From NCBI RefSeq assembly GCF_002585305.1, contig NZ_NUNF01000040.1, positions 1 through 18,567 on the forward strand: 18,567 nt of DNA, read 5' to 3'. A program made the position numbers and the translations under genes. Below are positions 7,869 through 17,251 of this stretch, one piece after another. The stretch comes from Bacillus sp. AFS037270. GTDB lineage: Bacteria; Bacillota; Bacilli; Bacillales_B; DSM-18226. Each line of letters opens with the position of its first letter. Within the stretch, counting starts at the first letter, position 1. The notes beneath the pieces were generated by a model. That model was not told the origin of the DNA. It ran no database searches and saw only the letters and a program-made list of their open reading frames with translations.

Positions 7869-8128
7869 TTATTTTATTTTAAAAAGTAAGGGTGCAAATT
7901 TTTCCAGTGACAAATACGTTGTAATAACAAGGTTTGTAAATAGATTTAAACAATTAGGTAAGTTAATAATACTATTGTGTTGAAAAAATCCATTTGTCGT
8001 AGAAGCATGATTCAATTCGACAAACTTCTACATATTCCTTTTCTCTCATATATTACGCTGCTTTAGCAGCCTTTGTGGGTGTATTAGGAAATAATTTTAA
8101 AAATCTGGAAGTCTAGCAATACGCTTTC
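7869..8128. other. abrB-metS divergent intergenic core with extra Spo0A-like sites
   Basis: No gene is seen in this part of the 474-base gap between abrB and metS. A second copy of CAATTCGACAAA (8013-8024; first copy 7814-7825) includes a perfect Spo0A box. TTTGTCG (7993-7999) is inverted to CGACAAA (8018-8024), and GTAGAAG (7999-8005) is inverted to CTTCTAC (8025-8031). A small hairpin GCTGC/GCAGC lies at 8057-8070. Neither a T-box nor a SAM riboswitch could be recognised. The region most likely binds regulators of abrB and perhaps metS. Confidence 0.55.
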
Positions 8129-8157
8129 TTGCACAAAAGTTTATTTTTCGGTATATT
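8129..8157 (+). promoter_or_regulatory. Sigma-A promoter of metS
   Basis: TTGCAC (8129-8134), a 17-base spacer and TATATT (8152-8157), each hexamer close to consensus. The predicted start near 8164 leaves a leader of only about 65 bases, too short for a T-box or riboswitch. Confidence 0.75.
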
Positions 8158-8197
8158 TTGATGATAGAAGCGTTAAAAAGAGGCAATAATGGTTTAA

Positions 8198-10186
<1,989 letters not shown>

Positions 10187-10194
10187 TTAAAGAC

Positions 10195-10220
10195 AAAGGC
10201 GCCCAAATCGGGCGCTTTTT
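10195..10220 (+). terminator. Intrinsic terminator of metS
   Basis: AAAGGCGCCC (10195-10204) pairs with GGGCGCTTTT (10210-10219), with one G-U pair and loop AAATC, followed by a T-run. Confidence 0.9.
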
Positions 10221-10251
10221 ACTTAGAAAAATGTCAGGATTTGCTTTAAAA

Positions 10252-10267
10252 TGTTTCACGTGGAACA
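10252..10267 (-). other. parS site (ParB/Spo0J binding site)
   Basis: The minus strand reads TGTTCCACGTGAAACA, a 16/16 match to the Bacillus parS consensus TGTTNCACGTGAAACA. It lies in the metS-tatD gap, 32 bases past the metS terminator. ParB (Spo0J) loads here, spreads, and recruits condensin for origin segregation. B. subtilis has several parS sites clustered around the origin, including one at about 4 degrees, which corresponds roughly to this locus. Confidence 0.92.
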
Positions 10268-10357
10268 TTTATCCTGTTAATTAGTTGTTCTTAGACAATG
10301 GAATACTAGAAATACAAAATAACGAGAAATAACAAGAAAAGAGGAGTATTGATTCGT

Positions 10358-11128
10358 ATGTTATTCGACACACATGCACATTTAAATGACACGCAATATA
10401 ATGAAGACCTAGAAGAGGTTATTGAACGGGCCCAAACGGAGGGAGTTTCCAATATGGTCATCGTAGGTTTTGATCGTCCGACAATTCAAAGGGCAATGGA
10501 ATTAGTCGAACGCTATGACTTTATGTTTGCCTGCGTTGGCTGGCACCCTGTAGACGCAATCGACATGACAGATGAGGACTTAACATGGATTGAGGAATTG
10601 ACTTCTCATCCTAAAGTGGTTGCTATAGGTGAAATGGGCCTAGATTATCACTGGGACAAATCACCAAAGGATATCCAGAAGGAAGTGTTTCGTAAGCAAA
10701 TCCGCTTAGCAAAAAAAGTGAAATTGCCAATTGTTATCCATAACCGTGAAGCCACAGCCGATATCGTGGAAATATTAAAAGAAGAGGAAGCGGAAGAAGT
10801 AGGAGGTATTATGCATTGTTTTAGCGGCAGCCCTGAGGTTGCAAAGGAATGTGTAAAAATGAATTTTTATATTTCTTTGGGCGGCCCCGTTACCTTTAAA
10901 AATGCGAAAAAACCAAAAGAAGTAGCCGCGGAAATTCCTCTTGAGAAGCTGTTAATTGAGACAGATTGCCCTTATTTGGCTCCTCATCCCTATCGGGGAA
11001 AACGGAATGAACCAGGTTATGTAAAGCTAGTTGCTGAACAAATTGCCGAAATTAAGGGCTTGACATTTGAAGAAGTAGCCGAGGCTACGACACAAAATGC
11101 TAAGAAATTATTCGGCATAAAATGCTAA
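10358..11128 (+). CDS. tatD: TatD family metal-dependent hydrolase/DNase (YabD)
   Basis: A TIM-barrel metallohydrolase of the TatD family, 256 residues as in B. subtilis YabD. TatD proteins act as 3'-exonucleases or DNases, and some relatives as D-aminoacyl-tRNA deacylases; the role of this paralogue is not settled. The metal-binding set is intact: His6 and His8 in FDTHAHL, Glu92 in GEMGLDYHWD, His128 in IHNRE, His153 in MHCFSG and Asp203 in ETDCPYLAPHPYRGKRNEP. ATG 10358 matches the family start; GAGGAG (10341-10346) lies 11 bases upstream, slightly long, while the alternative TTG 10349 is only two bases from it. parS lies about 90 bases upstream. No clear promoter or terminator was found for it. 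Confidence 0.94.
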   Translation: MLFDTHAHLNDTQYNEDLEEVIERAQTEGVSNMVIVGFDRPTIQRAMELVERYDFMFACVGWHPVDAIDMTDEDLTWIEELTSHPKVVAIGEMGLDYHWDKSPKDIQKEVFRKQIRLAKKVKLPIVIHNREATADIVEILKEEEAEEVGGIMHCFSGSPEVAKECVKMNFYISLGGPVTFKNAKKPKEVAAEIPLEKLLIETDCPYLAPHPYRGKRNEPGYVKLVAEQIAEIKGLTFEEVAEATTQNAKKLFGIKC

Positions 11129-11291
11129 GGAAATTTGTCGAAACGATAAGAAGCTTGTCCTAATTTTTTATGATAACAAAAAGTTCTACATGTCTCCTTT
11201 TCAACATAGGATTACCGTGTCGATAAGTTTTTCTTTGCAAAGCTTTAAAGGTTGTGCATAATTAGAACTACCTTAACAGGATTAGCAAGGA

Positions 11292-11320
11292 TTGACAGCC
11301 GGCGTATGGTTCTCTATAAT
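11292..11320 (+). promoter_or_regulatory. Consensus sigma-A promoter of yabE
   Basis: TTGACA (11292-11297), a 17-base spacer and TATAAT (11315-11320) match consensus in all 12 positions. The predicted start near 11327 falls just before the ribosome site AAAAGGAGG (11331-11339), so the leader is very short and any earlier start codon in the frame is excluded. Confidence 0.9.
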
Positions 11321-11362
11321 CTCTCCAAAGAAAAGGAGGCGTTTTTCATCGTATTCCAAAAC

Positions 11363-12544
11363 ATGAAAAACCTGTTTCCAGAGTCTTTGAGCGGGAGGTC
11401 ATGGACCATCATATTTGCTAGTTTTGTAGTTTTGCTTACAACTCTGGGGATTTTCTTTTTTGAAGGCTCAAAGAATACTGTAGCAATGACACTCAATGGC
11501 AAGCAGATGGTTGTGAACACACATGCAGATACCATCAAGGAATTATTAGATGAACTGGATGTATCCCTCTCGTCAAAAGACTACCTGTATCCAAAAGCAA
11601 CTGCAAAGGTTAAGGATGACCTGAAAGTTGTGTGGAAGCAGGCGAACATGGTTCACATTGTCAAAGACAGCGAGAAGAAAACGATCTGGACTACGGCCGA
11701 TACTGTGGCTGAGCTCCTAAAAGAGCAGAAGATTTTATTAAAGGAACATGATCAAATTTCGGCAAATCCACAAGCAGCAATTAAAAATAAGATGAATTTG
11801 AAGATTAATATTGCGTTTCATCTTACATACGTGGACGGCGGAAAGACGCAAAAGGTTTGGACCACTTCGACTACGGTCGCTGACTTTTTAAAACAGCAGG
11901 GCACCAAACTAAAAGAATTAGACAGAGTTGAACCACCATTAACTGCAAATATACGAGAGAATGGTGTTGTAAACGTTATTCGAGTAGAAAAAGTCACCGA
12001 TGTAGTGGAAGAACCCGTTCAATTTGCCGTGGTAACGAAAAAGGATGGTAATTTGCAAAAAGGGCAAGAAAAGGTCATTGCTCCTGGAAAGCACGGACGT
12101 GTTTCAAAGCAGTACGAAGTCATGCTTGAAAATGGCAAAGAAGTGTCTAGGAAATTGATTAACGAGCAGAATATCTTACAAAAACAGGATAAAATTGTGG
12201 CTGTCGGTACGAAGGATTTGGCGTTACAAGTTTCCCGCGGTGAGACTCCGAAAGGCAAGGAGTTTTATGTGACGGCAACAGCATATACGGCCTATTGTAA
12301 TGGCTGCTCTGGACGTACTGCTACTGGTCTTAATCTTCGTGCTAATCCAAATTTGAAAGTAATCGCAGTTGATCCAAGAATTATTCCGCTTGGTTCGAAA
12401 GTGTATGTGGAAGGCTACGGATACGCTGTGGCCGCTGATACAGGCGGAGCCATTAAAGGGTATATTATTGATTTATTAATGCCATCACATGCGGATGCAT
12501 ACCGCTGGGGGCGTAAGAAAGTAAAGATTACAGTCTTAAACTAA
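11363..12544 (+). CDS. yabE: YabE, cell-wall-binding protein with DUF348 x3, G5 and 3D domains
   Basis: A secreted or membrane-anchored cell-wall protein, probably a peptidoglycan lytic enzyme related to resuscitation-promoting factors. From ATG 11363 it has 393 residues: one N-terminal hydrophobic segment (about 14-34), three DUF348 repeats (about 38-83, 96-141 and 151-196) with the recurring 'T.TADTVAELL' pattern, a G5 domain (about 206-284) and a C-terminal 3D domain (301-393). The 3D domain begins FYVTATAYTA and carries its aspartates at Asp337, Asp359 and Asp370. The start is uncertain. The strong ribosome site AAAAGGAGG ends at 11339, 23 bases before ATG 11363, and no ATG, GTG or TTG lies in frame at normal spacing; ATC 11348 would fit. 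An ECF-type antisense promoter lies beyond its 3' end. Confidence 0.9.
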   Translation: MKNLFPESLSGRSWTIIFASFVVLLTTLGIFFFEGSKNTVAMTLNGKQMVVNTHADTIKELLDELDVSLSSKDYLYPKATAKVKDDLKVVWKQANMVHIVKDSEKKTIWTTADTVAELLKEQKILLKEHDQISANPQAAIKNKMNLKINIAFHLTYVDGGKTQKVWTTSTTVADFLKQQGTKLKELDRVEPPLTANIRENGVVNVIRVEKVTDVVEEPVQFAVVTKKDGNLQKGQEKVIAPGKHGRVSKQYEVMLENGKEVSRKLINEQNILQKQDKIVAVGTKDLALQVSRGETPKGKEFYVTATAYTAYCNGCSGRTATGLNLRANPNLKVIAVDPRIIPLGSKVYVEGYGYAVAADTGGAIKGYIIDLLMPSHADAYRWGRKKVKITVLN

Positions 12545-12554
12545 TTTTCACGGG

Positions 12555-12590
12555 TGCAGAGGATTTCCTTCCTCTGCATTTTGCTTTTTT
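12555..12590 (+). terminator. Intrinsic terminator of yabE
   Basis: TGCAGAGGA (12555-12563) and TCCTCTGCA (12570-12578) form a 9-bp stem with a six-base loop, followed by TTTTGCTTTTTT. In the opposite direction the stem is followed by CCCGTGAAAA, without a U-run, so it should not stop a minus-strand antisense transcript. Confidence 0.85.
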
Positions 12591-12676
12591 CCTAAAATTC
12601 TTTATACTAACAACGAATACTAGCTTTTATTTTCTATCAGGGCGGATACTTTATTGTATGAAATCATTCAATAATA

Positions 12677-12705
12677 TAGACGAGGGACATTACAAAAATG
12701 TTTCA
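12677..12705 (-). promoter_or_regulatory. ECF-sigma promoter for an antisense RNA to yabE
   Basis: On the minus strand, TGAAAC (12705-12700) and CGTCTA (12682-12677) are separated by 17 bases. This is the recognition pattern of ECF sigma factors such as sigma-M and sigma-X (TGAAAC-N16/17-CGTC). It points leftward into the 3' end of yabE. In B. subtilis, yabE is repressed by a sigma-X/sigma-M-dependent cis antisense RNA reading from this same interval, so both position and orientation are conserved. Confidence 0.78.
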
Positions 12706-12752
12706 ATTTTTTCATTATTAATTTTATTATTACGGAGGCTTTTATTCTTAAC

Positions 12753-14184
<1,432 letters not shown>

Positions 14185-14190
14185 CATTTT

Positions 14191-14224
14191 ATCCTCATGA
14201 TGGATTCATGAGGATATTTTTTTT
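14191..14224 (+). terminator. Intrinsic terminator of rnmV-rsmA
   Basis: ATCCTCATGA (14191-14200) and TCATGAGGAT (14206-14215) form a perfect 10-bp stem with a five-base loop, followed by ATTTTTTTT. Confidence 0.93.
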
Positions 14225-14271
14225 ATCCCAACGAATACCTCCTCCTTATGTATCATTTTTCTTAAATTTTT

Positions 14272-14300
14272 AACAAGGACAACATTCCCTGCATAGCCTA
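14272..14300 (+). promoter_or_regulatory. Sigma-K-like promoter of yabG
   Basis: AACA (14272-14275), a 16-base spacer and CATAGCCTA (14292-14300) fit the recalled sigma-K pattern MACM-N16-CATANNNTA. B. subtilis yabG is a late mother-cell gene, so the match is biologically reasonable. It lies about 50 bases before the start codon. Confidence 0.6.
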
Positions 14301-14352
14301 TGAGAGAACCCATAATTAAAAGTCCTAAGAGGGTCTTATTGGAGTGACGGCA

Positions 14353-15237
14353 GTGGATATAAAGGTAATGGATATTGTCGGAAGAAAATCGTATAACTGT
14401 GATCTCTTGTTCCGCGTTATCGATATTCAAAATATAAACAACCAGAAGGTAGCCATCCTCTATGGGGAGGATTTCCGCCTAGTAGCAGATGCACCATACA
14501 CTGATTTGGTCATCCCTAATCAAGATGAACGGGTAAAGCTGCAGCAAGAATACAGAACACTTGAAGAACAGTCACTTAAATTATTTAGACAGGATGTTGA
14601 ATTGATTAAACATCGTCGGGAATATGAAGCGACTGGCGGTTATGCGAAACCGAGCAATTATTTTCAAATTCCTGGAAAGGTTCTTCACTTGGACGGTGAT
14701 CCCACATATTTAAAAAAATGCATGGCCGTATACGAAAAAATCGGTATCCCCGTGTTAGGGATACACTGCAATGAAAAAGAAATGCCGGAACGAATTGGCG
14801 GCTTAATGGACCAATATCGTCCTGATATCTTGGTTATTACAGGCCACGATGCCTATTCCAAAGCAAAGGGGAAGATGACTGATATTAATGCCTATCGCCA
14901 TTCAAGGCATTTCGTCCAGGCAGTCAGAGAGGCCCGAAGAAAGGTTCCACATTTAGATCAACTCGTTATCTTTGCTGGTGCCTGCCAATCTCATTTTGAA
15001 TCACTTATCCACGCAGGAGCAAACTATGCCAGTTCCCCAGCAAGAATTAATATTCACGCACTCGACCCCGTCTATATTGTGGCCAAAATTAGTTTTACCC
15101 CGTTTATGGAACGAATCAATGTATGGGATGTATTAAGAAATACCCTAACAGGTGATAAAGGACTCGGAGGGATTGAAACAAGGGGAGTATTACGGACAGG
15201 AATGCCTTATCGACCCATCACCGAAGAGGATGCATAA
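14353..15237 (+). CDS. yabG: YabG, sporulation-specific coat-processing protease
   Basis: A cysteine protease made in the mother cell late in sporulation. It processes spore coat proteins such as SpoIVA, SafA and YeeK and permits Tgl-dependent cross-linking. It has 294 residues (B. subtilis about 290). An SH3-like N-terminus (MDIKVMDIVGRKSYN) precedes a charged helical stretch. The protease core shows VITGHDAYSK (161-170, His165) and FAGACQSHFESL (207-218, Cys211), the likely catalytic His and Cys by analogy with C. difficile YabG. The ALDPVYIVAKISFTPFMERI block near the end is nearly invariant. GTG 14353 aligns with the B. subtilis start and has GGAGTGA (14341-14347) upstream; the longer GTG 14344 falls inside that site. 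Confidence 0.95.
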   Translation: MDIKVMDIVGRKSYNCDLLFRVIDIQNINNQKVAILYGEDFRLVADAPYTDLVIPNQDERVKLQQEYRTLEEQSLKLFRQDVELIKHRREYEATGGYAKPSNYFQIPGKVLHLDGDPTYLKKCMAVYEKIGIPVLGIHCNEKEMPERIGGLMDQYRPDILVITGHDAYSKAKGKMTDINAYRHSRHFVQAVREARRKVPHLDQLVIFAGACQSHFESLIHAGANYASSPARINIHALDPVYIVAKISFTPFMERINVWDVLRNTLTGDKGLGGIETRGVLRTGMPYRPITEEDA

Positions 15238-15239
15238 GC

Positions 15240-15297
15240 CTATTAGTAAAGTGGAGCTGAAGGATAATTATAAATTGGCTCCCCTTTATTCTAATAG
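15240..15297 (+). other. Long imperfect hairpin after yabG, possible terminator
   Basis: CTATTAG (15240-15246) pairs with CTAATAG (15291-15297). Inside it, GTGGAGC (15251-15257) pairs with GCTCCCC (15278-15284) with one mismatch and some bulges. No solid T-run follows, so termination would be weak. It is the only candidate 3' structure for yabG. Confidence 0.45.
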
Positions 15298-15300
15298 TGC

Positions 15301-15318
15301 TTCATTTTTAAAAATGAA
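15301..15318. repeat. Perfect 18-base AT-rich palindrome
   Basis: TTCATTTTTAAAAATGAA is its own reverse complement. It lies between the yabG hairpin and the veg promoters, about 70 bases upstream of the first -35. It could be an operator, but nothing identifies a regulator. Confidence 0.6.
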
Positions 15319-15389
15319 TACATATTAAACAACTATTAAGGCAACGATAACATTGTTGAAAATTAGAAGAAAAAGTAGAACAAAAAATA

Positions 15390-15419
15390 TTGACAATCAT
15401 TTTGTTGGACTGATATAAT
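15390..15419 (+). promoter_or_regulatory. veg promoter P1 (sigma-A)
   Basis: TTGACA (15390-15395) and TATAAT (15414-15419), 18 bases apart, with an extended TGA before the -10. Both hexamers are perfect. It corresponds to the upstream of two tandem promoters of B. subtilis veg. Confidence 0.9.
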
Positions 15420-15431
15420 TTATATTTTTGT

Positions 15432-15461
15432 TTGACAGAATCTATGTCAGTGTGTTATACT
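15432..15461 (+). promoter_or_regulatory. veg promoter P2 (sigma-A)
   Basis: TTGACA (15432-15437) and TATACT (15456-15461), 18 bases apart, with an extended TGT before the -10. It starts only 12 bases after P1, as in the very strong tandem veg promoter of B. subtilis. Confidence 0.85.
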
Positions 15462-15482
15462 TTACACAGTGAGGTGGACCGA

Positions 15483-15746
15483 ATGCCAAAAACCTTAGCC
15501 GATATTAAAAAGGCTCTTGACACGAATTTGGGAAAAAGATTATTGCTGAAAGCCAATGGTGGACGCAGGAAAACAATTGAACGTTCTGGAGTTCTAGCAG
15601 AAACTTACCCATCTGTTTTTGTTATTGAGTTAGATCAAGATGAAAATTCGTTCGAGCGTGTTTCATACAGCTATGCGGATGTTTTAACGGAAACAGTTCA
15701 AATTACTTTCTATGATGATGCAGCAGGACATGTAGCTTTAAGCTAG
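15483..15746 (+). CDS. veg: Veg, conserved biofilm-related protein
   Basis: An 87-residue, abundantly transcribed cytoplasmic protein of the Veg family (DUF1021). In B. subtilis it stimulates biofilm formation, reportedly by interfering with SinR; its biochemistry is unclear. The sequence is close to B. subtilis Veg: [20 protein letters not shown], then [21 protein letters not shown], then [23 protein letters not shown] 15483 follows GAGGTGG (15471-15477) by five bases. The frame continues upstream to 15432, but that part contains promoter P2 and cannot be coding on the P2 transcript. It is a monocistronic unit with two strong promoters and a terminator. Confidence 0.97.
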   Translation: MPKTLADIKKALDTNLGKRLLLKANGGRRKTIERSGVLAETYPSVFVIELDQDENSFERVSYSYADVLTETVQITFYDDAAGHVALS

Positions 15747-15763
15747 TATATAAGCAATGGGTG

Positions 15764-15790
15764 GCAGTAAACTAAGGTTTACTGCTTTTT
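15764..15790 (+). terminator. Intrinsic terminator of veg
   Basis: GCAGTAAAC (15764-15772) and GTTTACTGC (15777-15785) form a perfect 9-bp stem with loop TAAG, followed by five Ts. Confidence 0.93.
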
Positions 15791-15813
15791 GCTGTATATA
15801 AATTCAAAAACCT

Positions 15814-15843
15814 TCATGAAAATGAATAATCTTTTACATACTA
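15814..15843 (+). promoter_or_regulatory. Sigma-G-like promoter of sspF
   Basis: TCATG (15814-15818), an 18-base spacer and CATACTA (15837-15843) resemble the recalled sigma-G pattern GHATR-N17/18-CATNHTA; the -35 matches four of five positions. Forespore expression is expected for an SASP gene. Confidence 0.6.
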
Positions 15844-15874
15844 AGAATGCTGTGGTATGAAAGGGGTTGTTTAG

Positions 15875-16060
15875 ATGGGCAGAAGAAGAGGGATTATGTC
15901 TCATCGCTTTAAAGAGGAGCTAGCAAAGGAACTTGGTTTTTATGATGTCGTTCAGAAAGAAGGCTGGGGCGGCATTCGAGCAAAGGATGCAGGGAATATG
16001 GTGAAGCGTGCCATCGAACTCGCGCAGCAGCAGCTAGTCAATCAAAATCGCCAATCTTAA
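15875..16060 (+). CDS. sspF: SspF, small acid-soluble spore protein (minor alpha/beta type)
   Basis: A 61-residue minor alpha/beta-type SASP, the same length as B. subtilis SspF. Made in the forespore, these proteins coat spore DNA, protect it from UV and heat, and are degraded at germination. It starts [24 protein letters not shown] and carries the second SASP block [25 protein letters not shown] (positions 28-52). The ELAKELGF segment includes the region cut by the germination protease Gpr in this family. The start ATG follows AAGGGG (15861-15866) by eight bases. It has its own sigma-G-like promoter and a terminator, so it is monocistronic. Confidence 0.96.
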   Translation: MGRRRGIMSHRFKEELAKELGFYDVVQKEGWGGIRAKDAGNMVKRAIELAQQQLVNQNRQS

Positions 16061-16075
16061 CTAACACCACAGCTT

Positions 16076-16110
16076 GGTCAGTGCAAGGAATTTTTGCACT
16101 GGCCTTTTCT
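16076..16110 (+). terminator. Intrinsic terminator of sspF
   Basis: GGTCAGTGCAA (16076-16086) pairs with TTGCACTGGCC (16094-16104) in an 11-bp stem with one G-U and a seven-base loop, followed by TTTTCTT. Confidence 0.93.
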
Positions 16111-16113
16111 TAT

Positions 16114-16150
16114 TGTCTAACACAGCGTCAAGGCGCTCCCGCTTTTCTTT
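16114..16150. repeat. Possible decayed copy of a short Bacillus interspersed repeat
   Basis: TGTCTAACACAGCG at the left end resembles the TGTCCAGCTCCAGCG-type edge seen at the window's right end. CAAGGCGCTCCCGCTTTTC at the right resembles the 'AAGGCGCTTGCGCTTTTC' end that I recall for such Bacillus repeats. It would be an internally deleted remnant. Similarity is partial and judged by eye. Confidence 0.35.
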
Positions 16151-16168
16151 TTGTCACGAAATTATGGC

Positions 16169-16197
16169 TTTTTTCGACGTAAAACGACTGATATAAT
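16169..16197 (+). promoter_or_regulatory. Probable sigma-A promoter of ispE
   Basis: TATAAT (16192-16197) with extended TGA directly before it; the -35 at 17 bases is the weak TTTTTT (16169-16174). A second A/T-rich -10 candidate TAAAAT is at 16252-16257. Either would give a leader of roughly 75-135 bases. Confidence 0.5.
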
Positions 16198-16338
16198 AAT
16201 AAAATTGGATAGATATCTCATATCGGACGTCTTACATTTATCTTTTTGTGGTAAAATAGGACAAAATGTGGATTTTTGGAATCGTATGCAGAGGCGCCCA
16301 ATGGGTGCTTATTGGACAAAACAAAAGTAGGTGACGTA

Positions 16339-17208
16339 GTGAAGCTTTTAGTCAAAGCACCGGCTAAAATAAATTTAGCATTAGATGTTTTACATAAACG
16401 CCCTGATGGCTATCATGAGGTTGAAATGATCATGACCACGATTGATTTATCAGACCGGGTAGAACTATCCTTACTAGAACAAGATAAAATACATATTCTT
16501 TCTCATAATCGCTATGTGCCGGATGATCAGCGTAATTTAGCTTATCAGGCGGCACAGCTGTTAAAGGATCGTTTTAATGTAAAGAAGGGTGTATTGATTT
16601 CAATCGAGAAAACGATTCCGGTAGCAGCCGGATTAGCAGGAGGCAGCAGTGATGCAGCAGCAACCTTAAGGGGTTTGAATAAGCTTTGGGGTCTTGGCTT
16701 AAGTTTGGATGAACTAGCCAAGCTTGGCAGCGAAATCGGCTCAGATGTTTCCTTTTGTGTCTACGGAGGCACAGCCCTGGCAAAAGGCCGAGGTGAAATC
16801 ATTAAAGAACTTCCACCGCCGCCAACATGCTGGGTTATTTTAGCCAAACCCTTTATTGGGGTCTCGACCGCTGAGGTTTATCGCAGGCTTGATCTGAATG
16901 GAACAAAACACCCGGATATCTATGGGATGATCCAGGCCATTAAAGAACATAACTACCAACGTGTCTGCGATAACGTCGGTAACGTGCTTGAAGGTGTGAC
17001 TTTAAATCTACATCCGGAAGTTGCCCAAATTAAAGAGCAAATGAAGCGCTTTGGTGCGGATGCCGTGTTAATGAGCGGAAGCGGCCCGACCGTATTTGGA
17101 ATTGTTCAGCATGATTCGAGAATGCATCGAATCTATAATGGATTAAGAGGTTTTTGCGACCAAGTTTTTGCAGTTCGAATGCTGGGAGAACGACATTCGC
17201 TTGATTAG
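16339..17208 (+). CDS. ispE: 4-diphosphocytidyl-2-C-methyl-D-erythritol kinase
   Basis: GHMP-family kinase that phosphorylates CDP-ME to CDP-ME-2-phosphate in the non-mevalonate (MEP) isoprenoid pathway. It has 289 residues, matching B. subtilis IspE. The substrate-binding [11 protein letters not shown] (7-17) contains the catalytic Lys10. The glycine-rich ATP loop is [14 protein letters not shown] (94-107), the catalytic Asp136 lies in SEIGSDVSF, and the third GHMP motif is [10 protein letters not shown] near 261-270. GTG 16339 aligns with the B. subtilis start and has AGGTGA (16329-16334) upstream. The frame is open back to 16276 but that part has no family similarity. In B. subtilis ispE likewise sits just upstream of purR. 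Confidence 0.97.
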   Translation: MKLLVKAPAKINLALDVLHKRPDGYHEVEMIMTTIDLSDRVELSLLEQDKIHILSHNRYVPDDQRNLAYQAAQLLKDRFNVKKGVLISIEKTIPVAAGLAGGSSDAAATLRGLNKLWGLGLSLDELAKLGSEIGSDVSFCVYGGTALAKGRGEIIKELPPPPTCWVILAKPFIGVSTAEVYRRLDLNGTKHPDIYGMIQAIKEHNYQRVCDNVGNVLEGVTLNLHPEVAQIKEQMKRFGADAVLMSGSGPTVFGIVQHDSRMHRIYNGLRGFCDQVFAVRMLGERHSLD

Positions 17209-17230
17209 AGGCGTACAATAATGGTATCCT
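17201..17230 (+). promoter_or_regulatory. Candidate sigma-A promoter of purR-ridA
   Basis: TTGATT (17201-17206, overlapping the ispE stop), an 18-base spacer and TATCCT (17225-17230) preceded by an extended TGG. Its start site would fall near 17237, immediately before the PurBox-like site. TACAAT at 17214-17219 is an alternative -10 without a good -35. Confidence 0.45.
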
Positions 17231-17238
17231 TTAATTAG

Positions 17239-17251
17239 AATATTCGGATTC
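17239..17251 (-). promoter_or_regulatory. PurBox-like site before purR
   Basis: The minus strand reads GAATCCGAATATT, matching 11 of 13 positions of the recalled PurBox AWWWCCGAACWWT, including the CCGAA core. It lies between the candidate start site and the purR start, which suits autorepression. Only one half is evident; a second PurBox at the usual spacing was not found. Confidence 0.5.

Noticed and set aside
8057..8070. GCTGC/GCAGC hairpin upstream of metS as terminator, T-box or riboswitch part
   Set aside because: Very small loop, no T-run, and it lies upstream of the predicted metS start site; no T-box sequence is present.
11252..11362. N-terminal extension of yabE back to 11252
   Set aside because: The extension contains a consensus promoter and ribosome site, so it would not be on the yabE mRNA.
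15432..15482. N-terminal extension of veg back to 15432
   Set aside because: It is promoter P2 and the ribosome site; the family start is ATG 15483.
16294..16308. GCGCCC/GGGTGC hairpin before ispE as attenuator
   Set aside because: Three-base loop, one G-U pair and no T-run; no alternative antiterminator could be drawn.
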